Assembly: GCA_023417975.1 (NCBI GenBank)
Contig: JAEZDX010000433.1
Location: 1 to 22,881, forward strand
Direction of reading: 5' to 3'
Length of the DNA: 22,881 nt
DNA from: Bacillota bacterium
GTDB lineage: Bacteria; Bacillota; Clostridia; Clostridiales; Clostridiaceae
A model generated the notes under the pieces. It saw nothing but the letters and a program-made list of their open reading frames with translations. It was not told the DNA's origin and made no database searches. The position numbers and the translations under genes were made by a program. Positions 1 to 8,594 of this stretch are shown one piece after another (the first letter of the stretch is position 1; every line of letters starts with the position of its first letter).

Positions 1-38
1 TCTTAGTTCTGTATGTAATTTTAAATTCATCGCACCCT

Positions 39-74
39 AAAAAAAAGAGCCTGCCGTTACTTTTCAGCAGCCCC
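39..74 (-). terminator. Rho-independent terminator of the coat operon
   Basis: Read on the minus strand, GGGGCTGCTG (74-65) and CGGCAGGCTC (56-47) form a 10-position stem with one G-G mismatch and two G-U pairs. The loop is 8 nt and a run of eight T follows (46-39). It lies about 55 nt after the stop of the last coat gene and fits termination of that operon. Confidence 0.7.
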
Positions 75-129
75 TTTACATATCGCTATAGCCATATGAG
101 TTAAATTTGAAGTTGTTTCCCTATAAAAC

Positions 130-1176
130 TCACACAGCCTTATATATTATTGAATGGAAACCTTCTATAAATTCTTCTCTATCCTCCTTATACTCAACTT
201 TTCTGATTAGTCTATCTAAAAATGTCTCTTCATCCCATTCCTTTCTTCGTCCGTAATAATCCTTTGAAATACTATAGAAATCTTCCGGAAAAATCATTAA
301 CGCCTCTAGAACTTCCATTTCTCTTTTATCCAAGGTATTAGCCGTACAGTAGGTACCAATAATGTCTTTAGCTCTATCCAGATCAAAGGCAAAATTTTTT
401 ACAGCCTTGTTAATAAAGTTACATATATCGTGTACCTTTAAATCTACCACTGCATAATCAAAATCTACAAAATATGCTTTATCTTCATTTACTAAAATAT
501 TATGATGTGCAAGGTCATGATGGCAAATTGCAATTTTATCTTCTTCTCCACTGATTTTAAAATATGGAGATGTACTTAACAAATTTATGCTTTTCTCTGA
601 TTCCGCAATGTGATAATCAACATTATCGAGAAAAACCTTATCAAAATCATTTTTATATTCATGTAAAGAAGCGAGATTTTTAAAAAATTTAAGTTCAATG
701 CATCTTCTTTTAAAATTTTCAACAGTTCTCCCTACAAGATATCTTTCCTGAAACTTGCATTTATATCCCTCAGAAGCCTTATGCAATTCAGCAATTCCTC
801 TAGCTGCTATACTTACATCAAGTGGATTACTGAATTCGCATTCTCTTCCTTCTACCACATCCAAAATACAATACAGCTCCCCGTTCCAGATTGTATAAAG
901 TTCACCAGTTTCAGTTCTGTTGAAGCTTATTATCCTATTAAATCCAGTTCGAATATATTCAACGGCATCATAGATAAACTCCAAGCTTTCCTTTGAGTAT
1001 TCAACCTTCTTCAATATCTTTTTCCCTTTGTCCGTAATTAACAAATATACATTTCGTAAAGGTACCACATCTGTTACTTTTAAATTAAACCTCTCAAACA
1101 GTTCCACATACAGATCATATCTGGACAGGAACTTTTTTTCTCTAAATCTTACATTGTCCGTTATTTTAGACACCAC
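130..1176 (-). CDS. CotS-family spore coat protein (APH/choline-kinase fold)
   Basis: A 348-residue protein of the CotS family: spore coat proteins with the aminoglycoside-phosphotransferase/choline-kinase fold. The catalytic-loop motif HHD (219-221) followed by HHN (224-226), the metal-binding DFD (238-240) and an N-lobe lysine pair (56-57) are all visible, so it could be an active small-molecule or sugar kinase. Length is typical. It is third in a minus-strand operon, 8 nt after the preceding stop. The start is uncertain: two tandem GTG codons (1174-1176 and 1171-1173) follow GAAGG directly with almost no spacer, and the first 15 or so residues extend beyond the CotS-like protein at 1994-3001. 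The role in coat assembly is known for the family. The substrate is not evident. Confidence 0.85.
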   Translation of the reverse strand: MVSKITDNVRFREKKFLSRYDLYVELFERFNLKVTDVVPLRNVYLLITDKGKKILKKVEYSKESLEFIYDAVEYIRTGFNRIISFNRTETGELYTIWNGELYCILDVVEGRECEFSNPLDVSIAARGIAELHKASEGYKCKFQERYLVGRTVENFKRRCIELKFFKNLASLHEYKNDFDKVFLDNVDYHIAESEKSINLLSTSPYFKISGEEDKIAICHHDLAHHNILVNEDKAYFVDFDYAVVDLKVHDICNFINKAVKNFAFDLDRAKDIIGTYCTANTLDKREMEVLEALMIFPEDFYSISKDYYGRRKEWDEETFLDRLIRKVEYKEDREEFIEGFHSIIYKAV

Positions 1177-1184
1177 CCTTCAAA

Positions 1185-1943
1185 TCAGAGAAGAAATTCT
1201 CCATCTTTTCCTAATGCGCTCATCAATCTTTTACTATATTCTTCATCGCTCCAATTCTTTTTACCATATCTGTGACCATCACATATCTTCATAAATTCTA
1301 TAGGATATGATAATGCTGCCAATATAAACCTTTCACTATTTTTGTCCAAACCCTCAAGCCTGCAAAATTCTTCAATGGCATCTTTCATAAAAATACTACC
1401 ATTTCTTTTTTTGATTTTACTCAAAAAATAAATTACATCAAATTCAACCATGTTATAACAAAACTTTTTAAGGCTTTTTATCATGATACTTCTATCTTTA
1501 ACCAAATTATCCACATAAGTATTTCCTAAACAAACCTCATTTCTCTTCATACTTCTCTCAATAAGCTTATAGTATCCGTTATCATATATCTCCTTAACAC
1601 ATATTTCCGCTCTCTCTAAATTCTCGGGGGCTTTTTCCATCAAAACCCTTTCAAATTCACAAGAAACACCATCACTATTTATTCTTTTAATCTCTCTTTT
1701 TAGCTTCTTAATATATATTTTATATTGTTCTACCTTTTTACCAGTATTGTTTTGTATTCTGCCTCCCGAATATCCTGTCATCCCTATAACTTTTTCATGA
1801 AGCTCGTTTATAGTATGAAGCTGATGATCTATTTCCTGCTTACACAAAGGCGCATTCACGATTTTCTGTTCAAAAGAACTCACTATAGAAATGCCGCGGC
1901 TTTCCAAATATATATTTAATTCTTTATATTGATTAGAATTCAA
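1185..1943 (-). CDS. Degenerate CotS-like coat protein (pseudokinase)
   Basis: About 252 residues. The C-terminal third resembles the two flanking CotS proteins: each has a hydrophobic helix ending in a P-x-[ED]-[FY] stretch, then a Y/W-rich segment and a W-x-[DE]-E motif. Aligned by eye, the HHD of the neighbours becomes LGN (139-141) and the DFD becomes roughly SLK. The catalytic and metal-binding aspartates are therefore gone, though the loop asparagine remains. The N-lobe is about 60 residues shorter. I chose the TTG at 1943: it follows AGGAGTGAT with an 8-nt spacer, and the resulting N-terminus lines up with that of the protein at 1994-3001. A GTG at 1997 (270 aa) overlaps the upstream stop as GTGA but has no clear ribosome binding site. 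Probably a structural or scaffolding coat pseudokinase. Confidence 0.7.
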   Translation of the reverse strand: MNSNQYKELNIYLESRGISIVSSFEQKIVNAPLCKQEIDHQLHTINELHEKVIGMTGYSGGRIQNNTGKKVEQYKIYIKKLKREIKRINSDGVSCEFERVLMEKAPENLERAEICVKEIYDNGYYKLIERSMKRNEVCLGNTYVDNLVKDRSIMIKSLKKFCYNMVEFDVIYFLSKIKKRNGSIFMKDAIEEFCRLEGLDKNSERFILAALSYPIEFMKICDGHRYGKKNWSDEEYSKRLMSALGKDGEFLL

Positions 1944-1993
1944 AACTATCACTCCTGTCCTGCATTTTGTACATTCATCTGAATAGGCTGATC

Positions 1994-3001
1994 TCACTTA
2001 TATGTGAAAGAACTAAAATCATCTATAAAGTCTTGTTTCTCTTCACTATCATCAAAAATTCTTTCAAGCTTCTTTATGAAGAATTCTTCTCCCCATGGCT
2101 GTTTTTCCCAATAATATTGTATCCCTACCTGCCAATAATCCTGGGGAAACTCCATAAATGCGGCCATTATAGGAATATCATTGGTTTCGACTTTATATAT
2201 GGAATCATAGGCATTTAATATGAAACATGCATCTTCAATATCCCACTTTCCATTTTTCATTCTTCTTATCAATAAACTCGATAGATCATGAAGGTGAGTA
2301 TCTAAAATAGTATAATCAAAATCAATAACGGTTATCTTGTCATCTGATCCTATCAATACATTATGATGAGCAAAATCATGATGACAAAATCCTCTTAGTC
2401 TTATTTCTTTAGTCATTTTAATATAATAATCACTTTTCCCTAAGTGCTCTATTGCCTTATCACACCTATTGAGTTCGGTGTATATATGTTCCATGTACTG
2501 TACATCAAATTCAGTTTTTTTATCCTTTTCTTCAATTCTTTTCTTAAAATCTAAAATTTCATTTTTCCTTGTCCTATAATTCTCAGACCACTTAAACCAA
2601 CCTATCCTTGGCTTCATGGAATCCTCCAAAGCAAACCCTCTACTGCTTGAATGTAATTTAGCTAAGGTTATTGCAGCTTTCTCTACATCCATTGGATTGT
2701 CATAATTGCTCTCCCTAGCATCTATCCACGGTGTAAGATATGCGTGATTAGTGTCTAAGTCAATGTACTGTTTTCTGTCTTTGGTCTCCAATATTGGAGG
2801 TACAGCATCAAATTCACTATTATGAAGATGATTTATTATACCGAGAATAAATAGAAAATGAGGCAGTTCGTATTTTATAACCTTCAGACAATATTTTTTT
2901 TTCTCATCACATATCATATATACATTTTTTATCTTTTCTATAGAAACTACGTTAATTCCATACCTCTCTTCGGTTATTTTCTTTACAAAGGCTATATCCA
3001 A
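1994..3001 (-). CDS. CotS-family spore coat protein (APH/choline-kinase fold)
   Basis: A 335-residue CotS-family protein and first gene of the three-gene coat operon. The catalytic loop HHD (207-209) with HHN (212-214), DFD (227-229) and a following LHD (about 238-240) are intact, so kinase activity is possible. The start is TTG, preceded by GGAGGG with a 6-nt spacer. No better start exists, and the length fits the family. A mother-cell sigma-like promoter lies about 30 nt upstream of the start. The divergent neighbour is a glycosyltransferase. In Bacillus subtilis cotS is likewise associated with a glycosyltransferase gene (cotSA), which supports a coat polysaccharide or coat glycosylation role. 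The substrate is unknown. Confidence 0.85.
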   Translation of the reverse strand: MDIAFVKKITEERYGINVVSIEKIKNVYMICDEKKKYCLKVIKYELPHFLFILGIINHLHNSEFDAVPPILETKDRKQYIDLDTNHAYLTPWIDARESNYDNPMDVEKAAITLAKLHSSSRGFALEDSMKPRIGWFKWSENYRTRKNEILDFKKRIEEKDKKTEFDVQYMEHIYTELNRCDKAIEHLGKSDYYIKMTKEIRLRGFCHHDFAHHNVLIGSDDKITVIDFDYTILDTHLHDLSSLLIRRMKNGKWDIEDACFILNAYDSIYKVETNDIPIMAAFMEFPQDYWQVGIQYYWEKQPWGEEFFIKKLERIFDDSEEKQDFIDDFSSFTYK

Positions 3002-3032
3002 GAAAAGCCCTCCAAAATAGTATTTCTTTTTT

Positions 3033-3059
3033 ATTATATGAGTGTTCCCTTTGATATGC
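3033..3059 (-). promoter_or_regulatory. Candidate sporulation (sigma-E-type) promoter of the coat operon
   Basis: On the minus strand GCATATC (3059-3053) and CATATAAT (3040-3033) resemble the sigma-E -35 (kmATAtt) and -10 (CATACAnT) elements. The 12-nt gap is somewhat short. The -10 extended by one base also fits the sigma-K pattern CATAnnnTA, but no AC sits at the expected distance. It ends about 31 nt upstream of the TTG start. Confidence 0.4.
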
Positions 3060-3140
3060 GCCTCTTAATTCTGTAAATTACTTTCAGCTTTTTAATGTTA
3101 CTTTTGCACATTTTGTTCAAGTACCTAATATTATTAATAT

Positions 3141-3172
3141 ATAGGCTCAATCTCTATCTCAATTCAGCCTAT
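3141..3172. repeat. Inverted repeat upstream of the glycosyltransferase
   Basis: ATAGGCTCAA (3141-3150) and TTCAGCCTAT (3163-3172) are inverted copies matching at 9 of 10 positions with a 12-nt spacer. The element ends 32 nt before the start codon. It could be an operator or a leader hairpin. No T-run follows, so it is not a terminator. Confidence 0.45.
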
Positions 3173-3204
3173 GGATACTGCAATATTATGGGGGAGAGGA
3201 TTGT

Positions 3205-4329
3205 ATGAGAATAGCCATTGATGCTAGAGGTGTGAGTTGGTACAAAGGTACCGGTATAGGTACCTATACGGAAAATATGCTGTCACAGCTCTTAAGCATG
3301 GATTCAGAGGATTACTACCACATCTATTGGTCAGGCGGAGACTACGAAAGATTCAATTCAAAAAATTCCAAAGTAATCATGACTTCTAGGAAACATCACA
3401 GATTTTTTCAGCAGAATTATATCCCCGGAAACCTGGTAAAGGAAAGGATTGACTTATACCATGTTCCTCAAAACGGTATAGGTCTCATCGACAGTATAAG
3501 CTGCAAAAAAGTTATAACTATCCACGATCTGATACCATATATTATGCCAGAAACTGTAGGCCGTGGTTATCTACTTAAGTTTTTAAAAGAAGTTCCGGAT
3601 ATAATTCAGTATTGTGATGCCATATTAACGGTTTCCAATTGGTCAAAAAAGGATATACTAAAGTTTTTCCCCATTGACGAAAAAAAGATTTTTGTCACCC
3701 CTTTGGCCACAGATATAAAATATAAACCTTTAGATAAAGAATGGTGCAGATACATGTTAGATAAAAAATTGAACATTAAAAGACCTTTTATCCTTTATAT
3801 AGGTGGCTTTTCTCCACGGAAAAATGTACGTTCTCTCATTATGGCTTTTTCTCAAATTTACGGAAATCTTAATAAAGAGTATGATCTTGTTATAACAGGT
3901 TCGCTAAAGGATGAGGGTAATTCATTAAAGGAGCTTTGCGATAAGCTTCAAATTTCATCAAATATAATTTTCACAGGATTTGTTGATGAGGATATGCTGC
4001 CCATTTTATATGGAGGCGCTGAGGTTTTTGCCTATCCTTCTTTTTATGAAGGCTTTGGTCTTCCTCCGTTAGAAGCTATGAGCTGCGGTACGCCGGTAAT
4101 TACCTCCAACGTATCTTCAATACCTGAGGTAGTAGGAGATGCTGGTATTCTTATAGATCCTTACGATACATCAAACTTGATGGAAGCATTGGCAAATACT
4201 CTAAACAATGACAGTCTTAAGGATAAACTTTCTATTGCGGGCTTGGAAAGGTCGTCCCAATATTCTTGGAGAAATACCGCTCTGAGTACACTAAGTGCAT
4301 ATAGACAAATAATTGAGTATACAAATTAA
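3205..4329 (+). CDS. Glycosyltransferase family 4 (GT-B fold), probable coat polysaccharide enzyme
   Basis: A 374-residue retaining GT-B glycosyltransferase of the GT4/'glycosyl transferases group 1' type. The N-terminal acceptor domain begins MRIAIDARG with a glycine-rich GTGIGTY loop and an HD pair (107-108). The donor domain has GGFSPRKN (200-207), whose Arg-Lys pair (205-206) would contact the donor phosphates, and the E-x7-E signature (Glu282 and Glu290, EGFGLPPLE). No membrane segment or signal peptide is seen, so it is cytoplasmic. The start ATG follows a GGGGAGAGGA ribosome binding site. It is divergent from three CotS-like genes, resembling the cotS/cotSA pairing, which suggests a role in spore surface polysaccharide. 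The sugar donor and acceptor cannot be told from sequence. It could instead act in cell-envelope polysaccharide synthesis. Confidence 0.85.
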   Translation: MRIAIDARGVSWYKGTGIGTYTENMLSQLLSMDSEDYYHIYWSGGDYERFNSKNSKVIMTSRKHHRFFQQNYIPGNLVKERIDLYHVPQNGIGLIDSISCKKVITIHDLIPYIMPETVGRGYLLKFLKEVPDIIQYCDAILTVSNWSKKDILKFFPIDEKKIFVTPLATDIKYKPLDKEWCRYMLDKKLNIKRPFILYIGGFSPRKNVRSLIMAFSQIYGNLNKEYDLVITGSLKDEGNSLKELCDKLQISSNIIFTGFVDEDMLPILYGGAEVFAYPSFYEGFGLPPLEAMSCGTPVITSNVSSIPEVVGDAGILIDPYDTSNLMEALANTLNNDSLKDKLSIAGLERSSQYSWRNTALSTLSAYRQIIEYTN

Positions 4330-4354
4330 AAAAACACGGAATCCGTGTTTTTTT
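4330..4354. terminator. Bidirectional Rho-independent terminator
   Basis: AAAACACGG and CCGTGTTTT pair around a 3-nt loop (AAT), with A and T runs on both sides. It separates the convergent glycosyltransferase and solute-binding protein genes and can serve both strands. Confidence 0.85.
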
Positions 4355-4355
4355 A

Positions 4356-5663
4356 TTAAGGTTTATTCAGTTCTTCCTGCTTAAGCTTTATTACATCTGC
4401 CGTGTTCTTTCCCGAAATCACATCACTCTCCATTTGAATAAGGCTTTTAATAATTTTATCATGAGAAGGATAATATGTTACTGCATTTTCCTCTTTAACT
4501 TCCTCAGCTATAAATCTCCATATCCTTTTTCCCGGAAAATTATCACTTACTTCGTTAAAAAGAGGCAGACTGTAAAGTTCAGGAACCGAAGTTATTATAC
4601 CACTGTTTTTAAATGCAAATATAGTGCATTCACTGTCTGTTAACATGAATTTCATGAATTTAGAAACCACTTCATTTTGAGCTTCCTTTTTTATAACCAT
4701 GAAGCCATTTCCTTCCCCGCACAGAGCATCTTTCCCTCCGTTTTCAAAAGCAGGAATTTTTTCTACCTGCCACTTCTGGCTATTGTTTCTGTTTTCATTC
4801 ACCTTTTTAACATCACTCACTCCGGCTATAATACTCAATACCTGACCTGATGTAAATATGTTCAACGCATCTTCATTATCTTTCAACTCATATATAAGCT
4901 TATTATCATACAATCCCTTAATGCTTGCTAGAGATTTAATGAATTCAGTTTTTGGAAGTTCTATTGAGCCAGTATCTTTATATATTGGTGTTTTTAACTG
5001 TCTCATCATATAAGTAAACAAACTGCCGTTCATATTTTCCTTTAGAGCAATTAACTTTATTTTACCGGAGGTCATAGAAACTAATTTAACTCCAAACTTC
5101 CTATAGTCTTCCCATGTTTTTATATCTTCAGGCTCAATGCCGTATTTATCTGCCAAATCTTTATTATAAAGCATGACCTTTGGAGCTGAGTCCCAAGGAT
5201 AGGCATAAATATTTTTATTAAATGTAACTTCATCCAGTTTCCAATGTAAAAATTTATCTCCTATCTTTTTTATATCATTGTCCAATTCCAGAAACATACC
5301 CGGATACTTATCCAGTAAGACAGGTATTTGTGAAGTATTAACTTCTAATAAATCCGGATAGTCCTCACCTGCTGCATCCCTGGCTTTAAAATCATTATCG
5401 ATTCCGGATTCGCTTATGGTTGAAAGTTTAATATTTACTTGAGGATTCTTACCTTTAAATAATTGCACAGCATATTCAATATTGCTCTTCGTTTCATTGG
5501 TGCATAATATCTCCATATTGCCCTTTAGCTGTTCTTCTTTATTTACAACACTCTCTATTGGATTTTTTCCCGAGCATCCTGCAATAAATATCAAGGGCAT
5601 AAATAGTGCTGTAAACTTATATATATATCCTCTGTGTCTCACAGAATTCATCCCTTTCCACAC
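4356..5663 (-). CDS. Extracellular solute-binding lipoprotein (ABC sugar-binding type)
   Basis: A 435-residue protein like family 1 sugar-binding components of ABC importers. A basic start and hydrophobic segment (about 17-29) end in a lipobox FIAGC with the lipidated cysteine at 30, so it is anchored outside the membrane. The mature part shows family features: an early NPxVNIK-like strand, DLLEVN, and a TWEDYRKFGVKL segment. The GTG start at 5663 follows AAGGA by 7 nt. The in-frame ATG four codons later would have no spacer to its GGAAAGGG. No permease or ATPase gene is in the window, so it is an orphan binding protein that presumably docks on a permease encoded elsewhere, or acts as a sensor. 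It lies 124 nt downstream of galK, so a sugar ligand is a reasonable inference. Confidence 0.8.
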   Translation of the reverse strand: MWKGMNSVRHRGYIYKFTALFMPLIFIAGCSGKNPIESVVNKEEQLKGNMEILCTNETKSNIEYAVQLFKGKNPQVNIKLSTISESGIDNDFKARDAAGEDYPDLLEVNTSQIPVLLDKYPGMFLELDNDIKKIGDKFLHWKLDEVTFNKNIYAYPWDSAPKVMLYNKDLADKYGIEPEDIKTWEDYRKFGVKLVSMTSGKIKLIALKENMNGSLFTYMMRQLKTPIYKDTGSIELPKTEFIKSLASIKGLYDNKLIYELKDNEDALNIFTSGQVLSIIAGVSDVKKVNENRNNSQKWQVEKIPAFENGGKDALCGEGNGFMVIKKEAQNEVVSKFMKFMLTDSECTIFAFKNSGIITSVPELYSLPLFNEVSDNFPGKRIWRFIAEEVKEENAVTYYPSHDKIIKSLIQMESDVISGKNTADVIKLKQEELNKP

Positions 5664-5787
5664 GTTACATCCTTATATATGCATCTTGAGCCTAATTTAA
5701 TAAATTAATCTCAATGCAAATATTATTATACATCAATGCTCGGAAAATTAACATTAAATTCCCACAAATCACCGAAATCTAAATAAT

Positions 5788-6945
5788 TTATATCTCGTGA
5801 GTTCCCTCTCCTATTCCACTCATATAAAATGAAGGTTCATATCCAACTTTTGAACTATAGCTTACTGATACTTCATTTTTAAAAGTTTCTATGGCTTCCT
5901 TATCAACAACCGCTATAGCACAGCCTCCAAAACCTGCTCCTGTCATCCTTGCGCCAATACATCCCTTCACCTTAAGACTCTCTTCCACAATAGTATCAAG
6001 TTCCTTTCCGGTAACCTCATATTTATCTCTCAGTGAATTGTGTGACTGTATCAGTAATTGTCCAAACTCCTCCAGTTTTCCCTCATTCAGACACTTATAA
6101 GCCGCCTTTACTCTCTCATTTTCATATACCGCATGCTCTGCTCTCATTCTCACATTTTCTTTTTCAATTACATTGGCTAGACTTTCGAACTCCTCAGCAG
6201 TCAAGTCGCATAGTTGCCTAACACTTTTTACCTTGTTAATTTGTGCTAAAGCCTCATCACATTCCGCTCTTCTCTCATTATATTTTGATTCATTCAAGGC
6301 TCTTCTCTTATTTGTATTCATAATAACTAAGCTATATTTCCCAAGTTCTACGGTGGCATAGCTATACTCAAGTGTCCCACAATTTAACAGTATGGCTTTA
6401 TCACACTTTCCCATACCTACAGCAAACTGATCCATTATTCCACAATTTACTCCTACAAAGGTGTTCTCTGCCTTTTGACCTATTTTCACAAGTTGTACCT
6501 GATCGATTTTTCCATCGTTAAACAAATTGTTAACAATAACACCAATAAGTAACTCCAGTGAAGCTGATGATGAAAGTCCCGCTCCATTAGGGATGTTTCC
6601 ACTTACAAGAACATCCATTCCTCCTACCTTGTAGCCCATATCCTTTAATACTTTAATGACTCCTTTAGGATAATTTGCCCAATCATCAGCTTCCGCAAAC
6701 TTAATGCTCTCAGCATCTGCAGAAACTCTTAACTCAAAGTTTGCAGATGCCAGATTCACCACTCCATCCTGTCTCTTTCTTACACAGGCATAAGTTCCGA
6801 ATTCTAGTGCACATGGGAATACATAGCCTCCATTATAATCTATGTGTTCTCCTATAAGATTCACTCTTCCGGGCGAAAAAAAGCTCCTGACTTCACCTTC
6901 ACCATACAATCTTATAAATTGTTCTTTTAATAATTTAATATCCAT
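5788..6945 (-). CDS. galK: Galactokinase
   Basis: A 385-residue GHMP-family kinase that phosphorylates D-galactose at C1 with ATP, the first committed step of the Leloir pathway, in the cytoplasm. The galactokinase signature GRVNLIGEHIDYNGG (26-40), the ATP-binding GNIPNGAGLSSSASL (116-130), the catalytic aspartate in CGIMDQF (Asp172) and the C-terminal GARMTGAGFGG (331-341) are all present, and length is normal. The ATG follows GGAGG with a 7-nt spacer. It lies 29 nt after galT and is presumably co-transcribed from the galT promoter and operator. No galE or galM is in the window, so epimerisation must be encoded elsewhere. Confidence 0.97.
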   Translation of the reverse strand: MDIKLLKEQFIRLYGEGEVRSFFSPGRVNLIGEHIDYNGGYVFPCALEFGTYACVRKRQDGVVNLASANFELRVSADAESIKFAEADDWANYPKGVIKVLKDMGYKVGGMDVLVSGNIPNGAGLSSSASLELLIGVIVNNLFNDGKIDQVQLVKIGQKAENTFVGVNCGIMDQFAVGMGKCDKAILLNCGTLEYSYATVELGKYSLVIMNTNKRRALNESKYNERRAECDEALAQINKVKSVRQLCDLTAEEFESLANVIEKENVRMRAEHAVYENERVKAAYKCLNEGKLEEFGQLLIQSHNSLRDKYEVTGKELDTIVEESLKVKGCIGARMTGAGFGGCAIAVVDKEAIETFKNEVSVSYSSKVGYEPSFYMSGIGEGTHEI

Positions 6946-6974
6946 TTCCCATCCTCCAATATTAATGTATTTGC

Positions 6975-8528
6975 CTAACTATCTAAAAACCCTAAATGTC
7001 TCATAAACCTGGTAAAGCCTTCATTACCTTTTTCATCTTTCTTATATACTCCTGAATCAAGCAGTACTTGAAGAAATATTTCCCCTACTTTTTGTTTTAA
7101 TAAACTTTTAGCAGTGTTTTTGTCAGGTAATCTTCCATATGCCGCCAGCAATTCCGAAATCCAAACCTTATGTTTATATAATTCTGACTGTTCGTTAATA
7201 TTTTCAATATCATCCTCACCAATAAGTATATTGGCTATACTATCCAATTCTGTTTCCAATCTTGCCGGAAGTACTGCAAGTCCCATAACTTCTATCAGTC
7301 CAATATTTTCTTTTTTAATATGATGTAATTCCTTATGAGGATGAAATATTCCTTCTGGATGTTCCTTGCTAGTCCTATTGTTTCTTAGTACGAGATCTAC
7401 TTCATATTGACCAGCCTTATTTTTTCTTACTATTGGCGTAATAGTATTATGTGGTATCATTTCTTCTCCGTTTTTACTATAGGCATGAATTTCTACACTT
7501 TCATCACTGTAGCATCTCCACTCATTCAGAGTATGGATACTTAATTCAATTAATGCCTCTTTATTATCTGACGAAAGCCTTATAACAGACATTGGCCATC
7601 TGATAATAGCTGCGCGCACATCAGTATATTCTCTGTGAAAAAACTCCTTCTCAACCGGAGCAACCTCCATAGGGAAAACATGCCTTCCTCCTTGAAAATG
7701 CTCATGACTTAATATTGAACCTCCAACTATAGGAAGATCTGCATTTGATCCTATGAAATAATGCGGAAATTGCTCAACAAAATCAAATAGACGTTTAAAA
7801 GTATTATCTGAAATTCTCATAGGAACATGTTCACCTTTAAACAATATGCAATGCTCATTGTAATAAACATATGGAGAATACTGAAGATACCATTGTTCCT
7901 TATTTACCGTTACCGGGATTACTCTGTGATTTTGCCTTGCCGGATGATTTACATTGCCTGAAAAGCCAACGTTTTCTATGCAAAGTAAGCACTTTGGATA
8001 GCTGGCTTGTGGAAGCAGCTTAGCTGCAGCTATATCTCTAGGATCCTTCTCGGGTTTAGATAAATTTACGGTAATCTCCAAATCACCGTATGAAGTCCCT
8101 GAGAGCCAGTATAAATTCTTCTCAATTCTGTCCATTCGTATATAATTAGATGCTTTTGACAAATTGTAAAATTCATCTGTTGCAGCCTTTATGCCATATT
8201 TTTCTGCAGCTTCAGTAAAATTTCTTATAACCTCCGATTGCCTTGGCATAAGCAGTCCCATAATCTTTGCATCCATCAAATCTCGGTAAGTAGTGGTATC
8301 TGTTTGTATAATCCCTTTTTCTGCGGCATAGTCTAAAATATTATTCAATATTTCAGTTGGTGCCTCCAATATTTCCTCTTCTATTTCTCCATTATAAGGT
8401 TCACTTACCTGAAGTAAATCCATAAGTGCATTCCTTGCAGGTATACTATCATATATTGTGATGATTTTTTTGTTTAAAGCAAACTTAATGAGTCTTTCAA
8501 TTTCCTTTTCGCAATTAATTTTCTTCAC
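6975..8528 (-). CDS. galT: UDP-glucose--hexose-1-phosphate uridylyltransferase (type 2)
   Basis: A 517-residue galactose-1-phosphate uridylyltransferase of the long Firmicutes class. It transfers UMP from UDP-glucose to galactose-1-phosphate. The active-site segment HEHFQGGRH (275-283) and the conserved NHPARQNHRVIP segment (194-205) are visible. The length of about 500 residues is usual for this class and much longer than the Gammaproteobacterial enzyme. The start is GTG at 8528 after a GGGGGAGAG ribosome binding site. It is the first gene of galT-galK and is preceded by a sigma-A-type promoter with an operator-like palindrome between the predicted start site and the ribosome binding site, so control by the neighbouring LacI-family regulator is likely. 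Confidence 0.96.
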   Translation of the reverse strand: MKKINCEKEIERLIKFALNKKIITIYDSIPARNALMDLLQVSEPYNGEIEEEILEAPTEILNNILDYAAEKGIIQTDTTTYRDLMDAKIMGLLMPRQSEVIRNFTEAAEKYGIKAATDEFYNLSKASNYIRMDRIEKNLYWLSGTSYGDLEITVNLSKPEKDPRDIAAAKLLPQASYPKCLLCIENVGFSGNVNHPARQNHRVIPVTVNKEQWYLQYSPYVYYNEHCILFKGEHVPMRISDNTFKRLFDFVEQFPHYFIGSNADLPIVGGSILSHEHFQGGRHVFPMEVAPVEKEFFHREYTDVRAAIIRWPMSVIRLSSDNKEALIELSIHTLNEWRCYSDESVEIHAYSKNGEEMIPHNTITPIVRKNKAGQYEVDLVLRNNRTSKEHPEGIFHPHKELHHIKKENIGLIEVMGLAVLPARLETELDSIANILIGEDDIENINEQSELYKHKVWISELLAAYGRLPDKNTAKSLLKQKVGEIFLQVLLDSGVYKKDEKGNEGFTRFMRHLGFLDS

Positions 8529-8541
8529 GCTCTCTCCCCCT

Positions 8542-8555
8542 AGAAAACCTTTTCT
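8542..8555. promoter_or_regulatory. Probable GalR operator upstream of galT
   Basis: AGAAAACCTTTTCT is an inverted repeat with a two-base CC centre. Including flanking T and A it has 7-base arms. It sits about 10 nt downstream of the galT -10 element, a place where a bound repressor would block transcription. Thirteen of its 14 bases recur in the same position before the LacI-family gene at 9695-9708. Confidence 0.7.
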
Positions 8556-8565
8556 ATTTAACTAA

Positions 8566-8594
8566 ATTATATACTGTCCACAAATTATTTACAA
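8566..8594 (-). promoter_or_regulatory. Sigma-A promoter of galT-galK
   Basis: On the minus strand TTGTAA (8594-8589) and a perfect TATAAT (8571-8566) are separated by 17 nt. The predicted start of transcription falls near 8559, just before the operator palindrome. Confidence 0.7.

Noticed and set aside
781..1294. Plus-strand open frames opposite the coat operon
   Set aside because: They are antisense to well-supported CotS-like coding sequence, have no ribosome binding site and no recognisable domain.
5891..6361. Plus-strand open frames opposite galK
   Set aside because: Overlapping antisense frames with low-complexity Ser/Pro-rich translations, inside a gene identified beyond doubt.
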